Source of the DNA: Streptomyces venezuelae | GTDB lineage: Bacteria > Actinomycetota > Actinomycetes > Streptomycetales > Streptomycetaceae | DNA length: 64,000 nt | Assembly: GCF_008642275.1 (NCBI RefSeq) | Contig: NZ_CP029189.1 | Span: forward strand, 6,492,001-6,556,000 | Direction of reading: 5' to 3' | Shown here: positions 1-8,421 of the stretch, one piece after another | Position numbering within the stretch: position 1 is the stretch's first letter | Layout of the letters: each line of letters starts with the position of its first letter | Program-made: the position numbers and the translations under genes | The notes under the pieces: generated by a model | What the model was told of the DNA's origin: nothing | The model's database searches: none | What the model saw: the letters and a program-made list of their open reading frames with translations, nothing else

Positions 1-4
1 CCGG

Positions 5-586
5 TCAGGAGTCCAGCGCCGCGATGATCTCGTCCGTGGTGCTGACCTTGCCGATGCGGGGAAAGATCTTGCCGAAGGTGTGGTCGTGCGAGTCGGGGTC
101 GGTGTCGGCGGTGGCGTCCTCGGCGAAGACCACGTCGTAGCTGAGCTCCCACGCCGTCCGGGCGGTGGACTCGACGCCGACGCTGCTGGAGATGCCGGCC
201 AGCACGATGCGGTGGATGCCGCGGCGGCGCAGCTGGAGGTCCAGTTCGGTACCGGTGAAGGCGCCCCAGTGGCGTTTGGTGACGACCACGTCCCCGAGGG
301 CTGCCAGCTCGGCCGGGATCTCGGAGAACGCGGCGGGCGGGGCGGAGGCCGGGCCGGGGCGGTCCACGTTCGCGGTGGGCAGGTCGCCGCCGTCCGGGGA
401 CCACGCCACCCTGACCAGGACCACGGGCAGCCGGTGGGCCCGGAACGCCCGGGCGAGCGCGATCCCCTTGCCCAGGATCTCGGGGGCGGGCTTCGCGGCG
501 GGCCGTTCGAGGATGCCCGTCTGGAGGTCGATGAGGACGAGGGCGGTGTCCCCGCCGAGGGTGAGGCGGTGGGGTTCGGCGGTCAT
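5..586 (-). CDS. Isochorismatase-family hydrolase
   Basis: A 193-residue single-domain protein of the isochorismatase/cysteine-hydrolase fold. The N-terminal ALVLIDLQ strand carries the conserved Asp, TKRHWGAF carries the conserved Lys, and AGISSSVGVESTARTA is the family's third motif. In amidase-type members that third motif has a catalytic Cys (CVESTA); here the position is Gly. This resembles true isochorismatases such as PhzD, which hydrolyse a vinyl ether using Asp alone. The ATG at 586 is preceded by GGAGGA about 6 nt upstream. It is divergent from the SAP-domain gene. The substrate cannot be read from the sequence. Confidence 0.85.
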   Translation of the reverse strand: MTAEPHRLTLGGDTALVLIDLQTGILERPAAKPAPEILGKGIALARAFRAHRLPVVLVRVAWSPDGGDLPTANVDRPGPASAPPAAFSEIPAELAALGDVVVTKRHWGAFTGTELDLQLRRRGIHRIVLAGISSSVGVESTARTAWELSYDVVFAEDATADTDPDSHDHTFGKIFPRIGKVSTTDEIIAALDS

Positions 587-685
587 GAGATCTCCTCCGA
601 CGAAGTGGGGCATAGGGCGCAATTTACAAGGTGACCGGTCGATTTCCCCGGCCCGCCTGCCCCTCCCGTGGGATTCCTCCGCCCC

Positions 686-691
686 TATGAT
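686..691 (+). promoter_or_regulatory. Candidate -10 box of a leaderless gene
   Basis: TATGAT ends 6 nt before the GTG at 698, the spacing expected if transcription begins at or very near the start codon. No ribosome binding site precedes that GTG. I see no convincing -35 box. Confidence 0.45.
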
Positions 692-697
692 GGGAAC

Positions 698-1258
698 GTG
701 AGTACGAATACGGGGGAGTCCCGGCCCGCCCTGACGCCCGCGTTGACCGGGACCGAGCTGCTGCGCTGGTATTGGACCCTGGCCGAACTGAGTGCGCTCG
801 CAAGGGAGATCGGCCTCCCGGCAGGCGGTGGCAAGGCGGCCGTCACCGCGCGGCTCGCCGCCGCCCTCGACGGACGTCCCGCGCCCGCCGCCCCGGCGGC
901 CCCCACACCCCGGCGCGCCGGGCGCCAGCTCTCGGACCCCGTCACCGGCGCGACCGTGATCCCACCGGGCCAGCGCTGTAGTCAGGTGCTGCGCGCGTAC
1001 TTCGTCCGCGAGATCGGACCCGGCTTCCACTTCGACGCCTTCATGCGGGACTACGTCGCCCAACACGCGGGGCACACCCTCGCCGAGGCCGTCGCGCACT
1101 GGCACGCGACCCGCGCCCGGGCGGCCGGACCCCAGGAGGTGGGCGCGCAGTTTGAGTTCAACCGGTTCCTGCGCGCCTGGCACGCCGAGCACCCGGACGG
1201 GGCCCGCGCCGAGGCCCTGGCCGCGTGGCGGGCCCACCGGTCCCGCCCCCGGGACTGA
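698..1258 (+). CDS. SAP domain / DUF6434 protein
   Basis: A 186-residue cytoplasmic protein. Residues about 10-55 (TGTELLRWYWTLAELSALAR through KAAVTARLAAAL) fit a SAP helix-extension-helix motif, which usually binds nucleic acid. The C-terminal part (QLSDPVTGATVIPPGQRCSQ, then YFVREIGPGFHFDAFMRDYV and an AEAVAHWHATRA helix) matches the DUF6434-type region found with SAP domains in actinobacteria. I chose GTG 698 because TATGAT lies just upstream (leaderless); an in-frame GTG at 668 would precede that promoter. It ends 7 bp before the convergent reductase gene. The biological role is unknown. Confidence 0.75.
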   Translation: MSTNTGESRPALTPALTGTELLRWYWTLAELSALAREIGLPAGGGKAAVTARLAAALDGRPAPAAPAAPTPRRAGRQLSDPVTGATVIPPGQRCSQVLRAYFVREIGPGFHFDAFMRDYVAQHAGHTLAEAVAHWHATRARAAGPQEVGAQFEFNRFLRAWHAEHPDGARAEALAAWRAHRSRPRD

Positions 1259-1265
1259 CCACCCG

Positions 1266-1829
1266 CTACGGGCGCTCGTAGCGCAGCAGGACGACGCCGT
1301 TGCCGAAGGTGTGGGTGTCCGTGTGCCGCAGGGTCACCGGAGCGTAGTCGAGGGTGGGGAAGAGCGGCGTGCCGCGCCCGATCCGCACCGGGTGCACGTA
1401 GATCCGGTACGCGTCCACGAGGTCCTGGCGCAGGAAGGAGGAGGCGAGGTCCGCCCCGCTCAGCGTCAGGTCGCCGCCCGGGGCCGCCTTGAGGGCGGCG
1501 ACCTCCTCGGGCACGACGTCCCGCACGACCGTGGTGTTCCACTCGGCCGACCGCAGGGTGCGCGAGTACACGTACTTGGGCATGGACCGCCAGATCTCGG
1601 CGAACTCGGCCACCGGGCCGGCGTTCGCGGGATCGGCGTCGGCGGTCGGCCAGTAGTCCGCCATCAGCTCGTGCGTGACGCGTCCGCTGAGGAAGCCGCC
1701 CATCGGGCGGAGGGTGTCGTTCATGTGCTGGTGCAGCTCGTCGTCGACGCAGTGCCAGTCGATCTGCCGGTCCGGCCCCTCGACGTACCCGTCGAGCGAC
1801 ACCCCGGCCATCAGCACGATCTTCCGCAT
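1266..1829 (-). CDS. Dihydrofolate reductase-family protein (RibD C-terminal domain)
   Basis: A 187-residue protein with the RibD C-terminal/DHFR-like fold. It starts MRKIVLMAGVSLDGYVEGPD and continues with GFLSGRVTHELMADYW, PKYVYSRTL and LTLSGADLASSF, then ends on a YRIYVHPVRIGRGTPLF strand typical of this family. Members bind NAD(P)H and reduce small heterocycles, but most stand-alone copies have no assigned substrate. The ATG at 1829 fixes a canonical family N-terminus. It faces the SAP/DUF6434 gene and is divergent from the hydrolase at 1900. Confidence 0.85.
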   Translation of the reverse strand: MRKIVLMAGVSLDGYVEGPDRQIDWHCVDDELHQHMNDTLRPMGGFLSGRVTHELMADYWPTADADPANAGPVAEFAEIWRSMPKYVYSRTLRSAEWNTTVVRDVVPEEVAALKAAPGGDLTLSGADLASSFLRQDLVDAYRIYVHPVRIGRGTPLFPTLDYAPVTLRHTDTHTFGNGVVLLRYERP

Positions 1830-1899
1830 GACGGCCCACGGTACGCCCCGCCACCGCCCGGCGGCGGGCGCGGCGCGGGCCGCGGTGATACTGGCCGGT

Positions 1900-2988
1900 G
1901 TGAAGACCGAAGACGCGCAGACCGCGGACGCGAACACCGTGCTGTTCCACACCGACGGCCGGACCGGGGTGGTCACCCTCAACCGCCCCAAGGCCCTCAA
2001 CGCCCTCACCCACCCCATGGTGATCCGCATCGACGAGGCGCTCGCCAGGTGGGCGGACGACCCCGCCGTCGACCAGGTCCTGATCCGCGGCGCCGGGGAG
2101 CGCGGCCTGTGCGCGGGCGGGGACATCCGCGCCATCCACGACGACGCCAAGGCCGGGAACACCGCCTCGGCGGACTTCTGGCGGGACGAGTACCGGCTCA
2201 ACGCCCGCATCGCCCGCTACCCCAAGCCGTACGTCGCCCTCATGGACGGCATCACCATGGGCGGCGGCGTCGGCGTCTCCGCGCACGGCTCGGTCCGGAT
2301 CGTCACCGAGCGCTCCCGCGTCGCCATGCCCGAGACCGGCATCGGCTTCGTCCCCGACGTCGGCGGCACCTACCTGCTCGGCCGCGCGCCCGGCGAACTC
2401 GGCACCCACCTGGCCCTCACCGGCACGGCGGTCGGCGCCGCCGACGCCCTGCTGTGCGGGCTCGCCGACCACTTCGTGCCGGCCGACCGGCTCCCGGAGC
2501 TGACCGCCGCCCTGGCCGGGGCCCCCGCCCACGAGGTGCTCCCGCGGTATGCCGCGGCCCCCGCGCCCGGTGAACTCGCCGCCCGGCGGGGCTGGATCGA
2601 CCACTGCTACGCGGCCGGCACGGTCGAGGAGATCGTGGAGCGGCTGCTCGGCCAGGGCGAGCCCGCCGCCAAGGAGGCCGCCGAGACGATCCTGGCCAAG
2701 TCCCCGACCGCCCTCAAGGTCACCCTCGCCGCGCTGCGCCGGGCCGCGGAGCTCGGCCCGCTGGAGGAGGTCCTGGCCCAGGAGTTCCGGGTCTCGTGCA
2801 ACGGGCTGAGCGCGCCCGACCTGGTCGAGGGCATCCGGGCGCAGGTCGTCGACAAGGACCGCGCACCGCGCTGGTCCCCGGCGACCCTGGCGGAGGTGGC
2901 CGGCGCGGACGTGGAGCGCTTCTTCACCCCGCTGGGGCAGGACCGTGAGCTGCGCCTGCCGCCGCGGGAGGACCTCAGCCGGGGCTGA
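1900..2988 (+). CDS. 3-hydroxyisobutyryl-CoA hydrolase (crotonase superfamily)
   Basis: A 362-residue crotonase-fold enzyme. NRPKALNALTHPM, GAGERGLCAGGDIRAIH (oxyanion-hole region), MDGITMGGGVGVS and PETGIGFVPDVGGTYLLGR are all visible; the Glu of PETGIG and the Asp of PDVGG correspond to the catalytic acids of HIBYL-CoA hydrolases. The length and the C-terminal extension fit this subfamily better than simple enoyl-CoA hydratases of about 260 residues. The likely role is valine catabolism in the cytoplasm. GTG 1900 is preferred because GATACT lies 7 nt upstream (leaderless); GTG 1885 is an alternative. Its last 14 bp overlap the convergent TetR gene. Confidence 0.85.
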   Translation: MKTEDAQTADANTVLFHTDGRTGVVTLNRPKALNALTHPMVIRIDEALARWADDPAVDQVLIRGAGERGLCAGGDIRAIHDDAKAGNTASADFWRDEYRLNARIARYPKPYVALMDGITMGGGVGVSAHGSVRIVTERSRVAMPETGIGFVPDVGGTYLLGRAPGELGTHLALTGTAVGAADALLCGLADHFVPADRLPELTAALAGAPAHEVLPRYAAAPAPGELAARRGWIDHCYAAGTVEEIVERLLGQGEPAAKEAAETILAKSPTALKVTLAALRRAAELGPLEEVLAQEFRVSCNGLSAPDLVEGIRAQVVDKDRAPRWSPATLAEVAGADVERFFTPLGQDRELRLPPREDLSRG

Positions 2989-3706
2989 GCCGGGCCTCCA
3001 GCCCGTCCAGGATCCGCTGGAGCCCGTAGTCGAAGTTCTCCTCGCGCAGCTTCCGGGGGTCCCGGCGCTGCCTCGCCGAGTGCTCCTCGGCAGGCAACGG
3101 GCGCCCGCGCGCCGGTCGTCCCTGCTCCCGCTGCCCGCCAGCGGCGGGCAGCGGGAGGGAGGCGGCCTCGCCGGTCGAGGCGCCGACCACGTAGGAGACG
3201 ACCGCGTTCACGGCGAGGCCCGCCTCGTCCGCCGGGAACCCGGCCGTCCGCAGCAGTGCCAGCATCCGCTCCGACATGTGCGTCAGGTTCGGGCCGAGGC
3301 GCGCCGGCCCCGGCCGGCCGAGCAACGAGGCCACCCAGGGGTGGCGCAGGGCCATCGCGCGCAGGCTGTGGCTGCCGCGGGAGACGGCTTCGCGCCACTC
3401 GGCCGCACTCGCTGCGCCGGGTACCTCCAGCTCGCCGCAGACCTCGTCCACCACCAGCTCGATCAGCTCGCCCTTGCTGGCCACGTGCCGGTACAGGGAG
3501 GTGGCGGCGGCGCCCATACCGGTGCCGAGGCGGCGCATGCTCAGCGCCCCGATGCCCTCGGCATCGAGCAGCCGCACGGCCGCCGCCACGATCTGGGCCC
3601 GGCTGAGCGCCGGCTGCCGCTCCTTGCGGCGTGGGTGCGCCCAGTCGGAGGCGAGGGCGGCAGTGGCTCGCGCGGGAGGACGGATCTGCGGCGCGTCTGC
3701 TGACAT
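2975..3706 (-). CDS. TetR-family transcriptional regulator
   Basis: A 243-residue repressor-type protein. After a 30-residue basic leader, ALSRAQIVAAAVRLLDAEGI, ALSMRRLGTGMG and AATSLYRHVASKGELIELVV form a classic TetR helix-turn-helix at about residues 33-80. The C-terminal region resembles the TetR_C class of tetracycline-repressor-like proteins (RAMALRHPWVASLL, VVSYVVGA). It is convergent with, and overlaps by 14 bp, the hydrolase at 1900. Its ligand and target are unknown, and I see no operator in the 97 bp upstream. Confidence 0.85.
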   Translation of the reverse strand: MSADAPQIRPPARATAALASDWAHPRRKERQPALSRAQIVAAAVRLLDAEGIGALSMRRLGTGMGAAATSLYRHVASKGELIELVVDEVCGELEVPGAASAAEWREAVSRGSHSLRAMALRHPWVASLLGRPGPARLGPNLTHMSERMLALLRTAGFPADEAGLAVNAVVSYVVGASTGEAASLPLPAAGGQREQGRPARGRPLPAEEHSARQRRDPRKLREENFDYGLQRILDGLEARLSPG

Positions 3707-3803
3707 GCCGCCAGCCTAATACCGTGACCGGCAGGGTCCACCAGGGCCACCCAGACCACCTGGACGCCCCGGCCACCGGCTGCGCACCGGGTACGGGGCC
3801 GGG

Positions 3804-3904
3804 CTACGAGCCCGCGTACGCGCGCAGATGACGGGCGGTCAGGGTGTCCGCCCGGGCCGCCAGGTCCGCCGGAGTCCCCTGGAAGACCACCCCGTGGCGC
3901 GTGC
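3804..3904 (-). pseudogene. 3' remnant of a UvrA-like ABC protein gene
   Basis: The minus-strand frame that stops at 3804 reads HGVVFQGTPADLAARADTL followed by TARHLRAYAGS. That is how UvrA and UvrA-like drug-resistance ATPases end (GG-VVFxGTPADL, then LTxxHLxxY). Nothing upstream in this frame resembles UvrA, because the SDR gene begins immediately at 3905. I infer the tail of a gene whose body was lost in a rearrangement. It is only about 33 codons, so the assignment rests on one motif. Confidence 0.45.
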
Positions 3905-4828
3905 CTAGCGGTAGCCCGTGGTGTCCGCGGGGCGGCCCGGGTCCTGGACCTCGACCATGTAGCGCCAGCAGTCCGGCCGGCTGCCGTCCAGGTCCGTGAA
4001 GCCGTAGACCTGCGCGAGCTGCCCGCTGGAGACGGACGCCCCGTTCCAGCGCGCCACCTCCGGGTCCGCGGCGAGGGCCGCGACCGCCCGGCCCACGTAC
4101 GACGGGGTCTCGGAGATGCCGAAGTGCGGGACCCTCGTGAGGGCGTCCCGCCAGTTCGCCTCCGTCACGCCGAAGTTGTCCAGCATCATCTCCGACCGCA
4201 GCCAGCCCGGGGTCAGCGCCACCGCCGTGGCCCCGCGCGGCCCCAGCTCGTGCCCCAGCGCGAACGCCATCCGCAGCACCGAGGACTTGGCGATGTCGTA
4301 GAAGAACGACACCCGGTAGTTGGCCGCGTTGTACTCGGCGGTGCCGTCCGTCATCTCCACCACCAGCCCGCCCGGCTCGCGCAGCAGCAACGGCACCGCG
4401 AAATGGCTGGTGACGGCGTGGGTCTCCACGGCCAGCCGCAGCAGCCGCAGCCCCTTGTCCAGGTCGTGCTCCCAGACCGTGCTGTCCCACTCGAAGAGCA
4501 GCTCCCCGCCCCAGACGTCGTTGACCAGGACGTCCAGACGGCCCTGCTCCGCGTCGATCCGGCCGACCAGGGCCTCGACCTGCGCCGGCACCAGATGGTC
4601 GGCCACCACCGGGATCCCCCGCCCGCCCGCCGCGGTGACCAGCTCGGCCGTCTCCTCGATGGTCTCGGGCCGGTCGTACTCCGAGCGCCTGCCCCGGGTG
4701 CTGCGCCCCGACACGTACACGGTCGCCCCCCGCGCACCCAGCTGGACCGCGATGCCCCGGCCCGCGCCCCGCGTCGCCCCGGCCACCAGGGCCACCCTGC
4801 CCTCAAGTGTTCGCTGTGTTTCCGGCAT
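3905..4828 (-). CDS. SDR-family oxidoreductase
   Basis: A 307-residue NAD(P)-dependent short-chain dehydrogenase, longer than the usual 250. The cofactor loop is GATRGAGRGIA (TGxxxGxG type), the active site is SFFYDIAKSSVLR (YxxxK), and the APGxx-type turn is LTPGWLRSEMML. The NAG motif is altered to NDVWGG. It is the last gene of the minus-strand operon that begins at 24075. Its start lies 26 bp inside the end of the MFS gene, so translation is probably coupled. It may adjust an oxygen function on the operon's product; it may equally be a passenger. Confidence 0.85.
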   Translation of the reverse strand: MPETQRTLEGRVALVAGATRGAGRGIAVQLGARGATVYVSGRSTRGRRSEYDRPETIEETAELVTAAGGRGIPVVADHLVPAQVEALVGRIDAEQGRLDVLVNDVWGGELLFEWDSTVWEHDLDKGLRLLRLAVETHAVTSHFAVPLLLREPGGLVVEMTDGTAEYNAANYRVSFFYDIAKSSVLRMAFALGHELGPRGATAVALTPGWLRSEMMLDNFGVTEANWRDALTRVPHFGISETPSYVGRAVAALAADPEVARWNGASVSSGQLAQVYGFTDLDGSRPDCWRYMVEVQDPGRPADTTGYR

Positions 4829-6065
4829 GTCCCGACCCTACGACGGCGACCGCCGCCAGAGAGAGCAACAGCCCGGCCGCCGCCAGAGCCAGCGCCGGGC
4901 CCGGCCCCCACAGGGTCCAGGCCGCGCCGAACAGCAGGGAGCCCGCGAACCGGGCCAGTGCCTGGGCCGTCTGGAGTACCGCGAGCCCGGTCGTGCGCAG
5001 CTCGGCGGGCAGCAGCGGCCCGGCCGCGGCCATCAGCACCCCGTCGGTGGCCGCGTAGAACAGCCCCAGCGGTACGAGCACACCGGCCACCAGCAGCGCC
5101 CCGGCCGGTACCGGGGCCATGAGCAGCAGGCAGGCGCCGAGCAGCAGCACGTGCCCGCCGAGGAAGACCCGGCGCCGGCCCAGCCGGTCGGCGAGCCGGC
5201 CCACGGGCAGCGCGGCCAGCAGGAACACGGCCGCCGTGCCGACGGGCAGCAGCGGGAAGTACGCGGCCGACAGGCCGAGCCGGCGCTGGAGCAGCAGGTA
5301 GAGGAAGGCGTCGCCGACGGTGAACAGGCCGAGGACGGCGGCGGTCAGGCAGAGCCCCCGCAGGCCGGGAAGGCGCACCAGGGTGCGGACCGGGGGCTGC
5401 GGGGGACGGCTCCGGGCCGGCGCGGGAGGTCCCGCCGGGGCCTCCCGGACGAAGAGGGCGAGCAGCACCACACCGAGGACGGCGACGCAGCAGCTCACGG
5501 TGAACACGGCCTCGTACCCGTCCACCGCGACCCACAGCACCCCGAACGCGGCCAGCGGCCCCAGCAGGGCACCCGCCGTGTCCAGTGCGCGGTGCACCCC
5601 GAAGGCGCGGCCCTGCTCCCCGGGCGGAACGGACAGCGAGATCAGTGCGTCGCGCGGGGCGGTGCGCAGGCCCTTGCCGGTGCGGTCGGCGGCGAGCACC
5701 GCCGCCACCGACCAGGGGGTGGCGACGGCGAGCAGGGCCGCCTTGCAGGCGGCGGAGAGCGCGTAGCCGGCGCCCGCGACGAGCTTGTGGCGCCGGGTGC
5801 GGTCGGCGATCCGCCCGCCCGCGAGGCGGAGCACCGCGGTGGCGCCCTGGTGCAGGCCGTCCAGGGCGCCGAACGCGAGCGGGGACATGCCGAGTCCGGC
5901 CATCAGGTACAACGGCAGGACCGCGGTGACCATTTCCGCGGAGACGTCCGTGACCAGGCTGACCAGCCCGAGCGCGAACACCGTGCCGGGGACGGCCCGC
6001 AGCGGGCCCTTCGGGGCCGGGGTGGCCCCGGCGATGTCCGAGGCCCGGCTGGTCGACAGGTACAC
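4803..6065 (-). CDS. MFS transporter, likely exporter
   Basis: A 420-residue membrane protein with about 12 hydrophobic segments and the MFS loop signatures GGRIADRTRRHK (between TM2 and TM3) and VGRLADRLGRRRV in the second half. The segment TGKGLRTAPRDALISLSVPP resembles a subgroup of actinobacterial MFS carriers. GTG 6065 is chosen because GGAGG stands 7 nt before it. It lies 23 bp after the phosphoesterase gene and overlaps the SDR gene, so it belongs to the glycolipid-type operon, where it could export the product or a precursor. The substrate is not deducible. Confidence 0.85.
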   Translation of the reverse strand: MYLSTSRASDIAGATPAPKGPLRAVPGTVFALGLVSLVTDVSAEMVTAVLPLYLMAGLGMSPLAFGALDGLHQGATAVLRLAGGRIADRTRRHKLVAGAGYALSAACKAALLAVATPWSVAAVLAADRTGKGLRTAPRDALISLSVPPGEQGRAFGVHRALDTAGALLGPLAAFGVLWVAVDGYEAVFTVSCCVAVLGVVLLALFVREAPAGPPAPARSRPPQPPVRTLVRLPGLRGLCLTAAVLGLFTVGDAFLYLLLQRRLGLSAAYFPLLPVGTAAVFLLAALPVGRLADRLGRRRVFLGGHVLLLGACLLLMAPVPAGALLVAGVLVPLGLFYAATDGVLMAAAGPLLPAELRTTGLAVLQTAQALARFAGSLLFGAAWTLWGPGPALALAAAGLLLSLAAVAVVGSGHAGNTANT

Positions 6066-6088
6066 GGATGCCTCCAGGGCAGGCCGGT

Positions 6089-7360
6089 CTAGAACCAGTT
6101 GACGGTGAGCGGGAACGCGGTGGTGACGGTGGTGCCCGTGGAGTCGGTGGCGGTCGCGGTGACCTGGACCGTGCCGCTGCCCCAGGGTTTGCCGCTGATC
6201 CGGCCGGAGCCGGCGTCGACGGTCAGGCCCCAGGGCAGCCCGGTGGCCGCGTACCGGACCGGAGGTCTGCCGCCGGTGGCGCTGAGCTGGACGGTGCAGG
6301 ACTGGTTGAACTTGCAGCTCTGGGGGCCGGGGTTGGCCAGCTGCAGACCGCCCGCGGTCGGAGTGGGCGTGGGCGTCGGGGTGGGCGTGGGTGTGGGTGT
6401 GGGAGTCGGGGTGGGCGTCGGGTCCGTGGAGGTGTCGAAGACCTCCGTGATCGGCTGGACGTTGGCGGCGTTGCCCGCGTGCGTCGCCGTGCCGAACAGG
6501 TCCTCGAAGGTCCTCAGCAGATGGTGGTGGTTGAAGGCCGTGGCGTACCTGCCCGTCTTGACCTTCGCCCCGTAGAACACGGTGGCGATCTGGTTCGAGC
6601 CCAGGTAGTTGTCCTCGTCCCAGGTCAGGACCAGCAGGCTGTTGTTGGCCTTCGCCCACTGCGCGTAGGCGTCGAGGTTGTTCCTGGTCCAGGTGTCACC
6701 CGTGCCGACCGGGCACGAGTGCATGTCGTTGCACTGGTTGGGGACCACGAAGGACAGGCCCGGCAGCGCCGCGAAGTCGTTCCGGGGGAACTGCGCCCAC
6801 GTCTTGCCCGTGTTCAGCGGCACGTTCCTGAAGGCGAACCACGGGTTGTGCTTCTGCGCGTACTGGCCGTTCGTGCAGGCCGTGGACCCCTCGCTCGGCA
6901 GGTCCTCGTTGTACGTCGCGAAGGTCCTGCCGGCGGCGATCAGCTCCTGGCCGAGGTTCGGCGCCGTCATCGACTGCGGGGTGTAGCAGCCGTCGCCCGT
7001 GATGCCCTGGGTGGCGCCGGAGAAGAGGTTGAAGTAGTTCGGCTGGCTGGGGTGGGTCAGCGCCTTCATTCCGGTCAGGCTCGCGCCGCCGTTCGCCAGC
7101 TGGTTGATGTACGGGGCGTTCGCGCTGCCGATGATCTCCCCGTACTGCTTGTTCTCGTACACCACGACCACCACGTGGTCGTACGCCGGCAGGGCCGCCG
7201 CCGTGGCGGCCGGCGCGGCGGCGGAACCGGGCACGGCGGCCTGGGAGTTGGCCACGGTGAAGGCGCCCAGCAGGCCGAGCGCGCCGATCCCGGCCACGAG
7301 CGCCGGCCATCGGGCCCCGCGTCTCGCGCGCGCCGTCGGGGTGGGTCGAAGGGTGGGCAT
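6089..7360 (-). CDS. Secreted phosphoesterase with Pro-Thr linker and C-terminal Ig-like module
   Basis: A 423-residue exported protein. A basic leader and hydrophobic stretch (WPALVAGIGALGLLGAFTVA) form a signal peptide. Residues about 55-320 match the acid-phosphatase/phospholipase-C type phosphoesterase family (YDHVVVVVYENKQYGEIIG, HPSQPNYFNLFSG, TWDEDNY, FNHHHLLRTFEDLF). A linker of about ten Pro-Thr pairs follows, then an 87-residue beta module with two Cys ending in TVNWF. The same module closes the protein at 25776. GGAGG precedes ATG 7360. It sits 56 bp after the galactokinase-like gene in the operon. It may remove a phosphate from a lipid or sugar intermediate outside the cell. Confidence 0.8.
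   Translation of the reverse strand: MPTLRPTPTARARRGARWPALVAGIGALGLLGAFTVANSQAAVPGSAAAPAATAAALPAYDHVVVVVYENKQYGEIIGSANAPYINQLANGGASLTGMKALTHPSQPNYFNLFSGATQGITGDGCYTPQSMTAPNLGQELIAAGRTFATYNEDLPSEGSTACTNGQYAQKHNPWFAFRNVPLNTGKTWAQFPRNDFAALPGLSFVVPNQCNDMHSCPVGTGDTWTRNNLDAYAQWAKANNSLLVLTWDEDNYLGSNQIATVFYGAKVKTGRYATAFNHHHLLRTFEDLFGTATHAGNAANVQPITEVFDTSTDPTPTPTPTPTPTPTPTPTPTPTAGGLQLANPGPQSCKFNQSCTVQLSATGGRPPVRYAATGLPWGLTVDAGSGRISGKPWGSGTVQVTATATDSTGTTVTTAFPLTVNWF
6360..6423 (-). repeat. Pro-Thr coding microsatellite
   Basis: A run of CCN-ACN hexamers on the minus strand encodes about ten consecutive Pro-Thr pairs. The hexamer unit keeps the reading frame if copies are gained or lost. Confidence 0.85.
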
Positions 7361-7416
7361 GGGTGTCGTCCTCCTCGGTGTCGCCCGGGCCGGGGCCCGG
7401 GGCGTGGTCGTCGCCG

Positions 7417-8421
7417 TCATTCCTCGCGCCGGGCCGCACCGGCCACGGCGATGTTCAGGAACCGCGGTACGGGCCGCCCCCGGTCGCGGAAGTCCTCCGC
7501 CACCGCGGCCCGTACCGCCGCCAGCCGCGCCTCGGGCAGCAGCACCAGCGCGCTCCGCCCGGGCGTCCGCGCCTGTACCGGCGGCCAGGCACTCAGCGCC
7601 CCGGCCCGGCGGGCGCCGGCCACGGCCCGCGCCAGCTCCCGTGGCCGGTCCGCGGCCTCCCCGCGGACGGCGACCAGCACCAGCCGCGCTCCCGAGGCCG
7701 CCGGGTCGAAGGCGACGTAACGCCGGCGCCGCCGGGGCTCCGCGCCCAGCAGCAGGGCCCTGCCCGGCCGGGCGAAGAGCACCGCCCGGCGCAGTCCGTC
7801 GTCGCCGTCCGGGAGCGCCCCGGCCAGCAGCCCGGCCAGCCGCTCGCGGTCCGGCTGCTGACCCGCCGCCGTGTGTACGTCGGCCACCGCGAGCGCCACC
7901 GCGCACTCCGCGGGCTCCGCCGTGGCCAGCCCGGCGGCGCCCGTGAGCGAGCCCTGGACGTGCAGGTCGGTCCCCCCGCGGCCGTATCCGGCCCGGGCCA
8001 GCGCCCGGAGCACGGCGTACGGCCGGACCGCCCAGGCGGGCGCGGCCGGAGGCGGACCCGACAGGGTCAGCGGCAGATCGCAGCCGTCCGCGGGATGAGC
8101 GAGGGAGCTGAGCCGCACCAGCCCGTCCGTGCGCGGAGCCGCGGCCGCCGCCGTGGGCCAGCCGGCCGCCGCGACCAGCCCGGGGGAGCCCAGGTGGAAG
8201 GCGTACGGGGCGCTCCACACGGCGGCCGGGGTCCGCCCGTGCGCGGCCTCCAGGGCGTAGGCGACGAGACGGTACAGCGGATCGGCCGTCGCCCGGCGGG
8301 CGAGGTCTCCTCCGGCACGGTCGGCGGCGAGGGCGCGGTCGGGTGCGGGCCCGGGCTCGGCCCCAGTGGCACCGCGGGCCCCGGACGTCACCACGACGCC
8401 GACGGGATCCGCGCCCGTCAC
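7417..8421 (-). CDS. Galactokinase-like GHMP protein with degenerate motifs
   Basis: A 334-residue cytoplasmic protein resembling GalK-type GHMP kinases in its second half: GRALLLGAEPRRRRRYVAFD followed by AASGARLVLVAVR parallels the GalK core strand pattern, and ARTPGRSALVLLP parallels the GGSA loop near the C-terminus. The N-terminal galactose-binding GRVNLIGEH signature and a good phosphate-binding PxGxGLSSSA loop are not recognisable, so it may be catalytically weak or altered in substrate. The start is GTG 8421, sharing a GTGA overlap with the methyltransferase stop. The context suggests that it supplies or binds a sugar phosphate for the GT1 enzyme. The family call is moderate. Confidence 0.6.
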   Translation of the reverse strand: MTGADPVGVVVTSGARGATGAEPGPAPDRALAADRAGGDLARRATADPLYRLVAYALEAAHGRTPAAVWSAPYAFHLGSPGLVAAAGWPTAAAAAPRTDGLVRLSSLAHPADGCDLPLTLSGPPPAAPAWAVRPYAVLRALARAGYGRGGTDLHVQGSLTGAAGLATAEPAECAVALAVADVHTAAGQQPDRERLAGLLAGALPDGDDGLRRAVLFARPGRALLLGAEPRRRRRYVAFDPAASGARLVLVAVRGEAADRPRELARAVAGARRAGALSAWPPVQARTPGRSALVLLPEARLAAVRAAVAEDFRDRGRPVPRFLNIAVAGAARREE

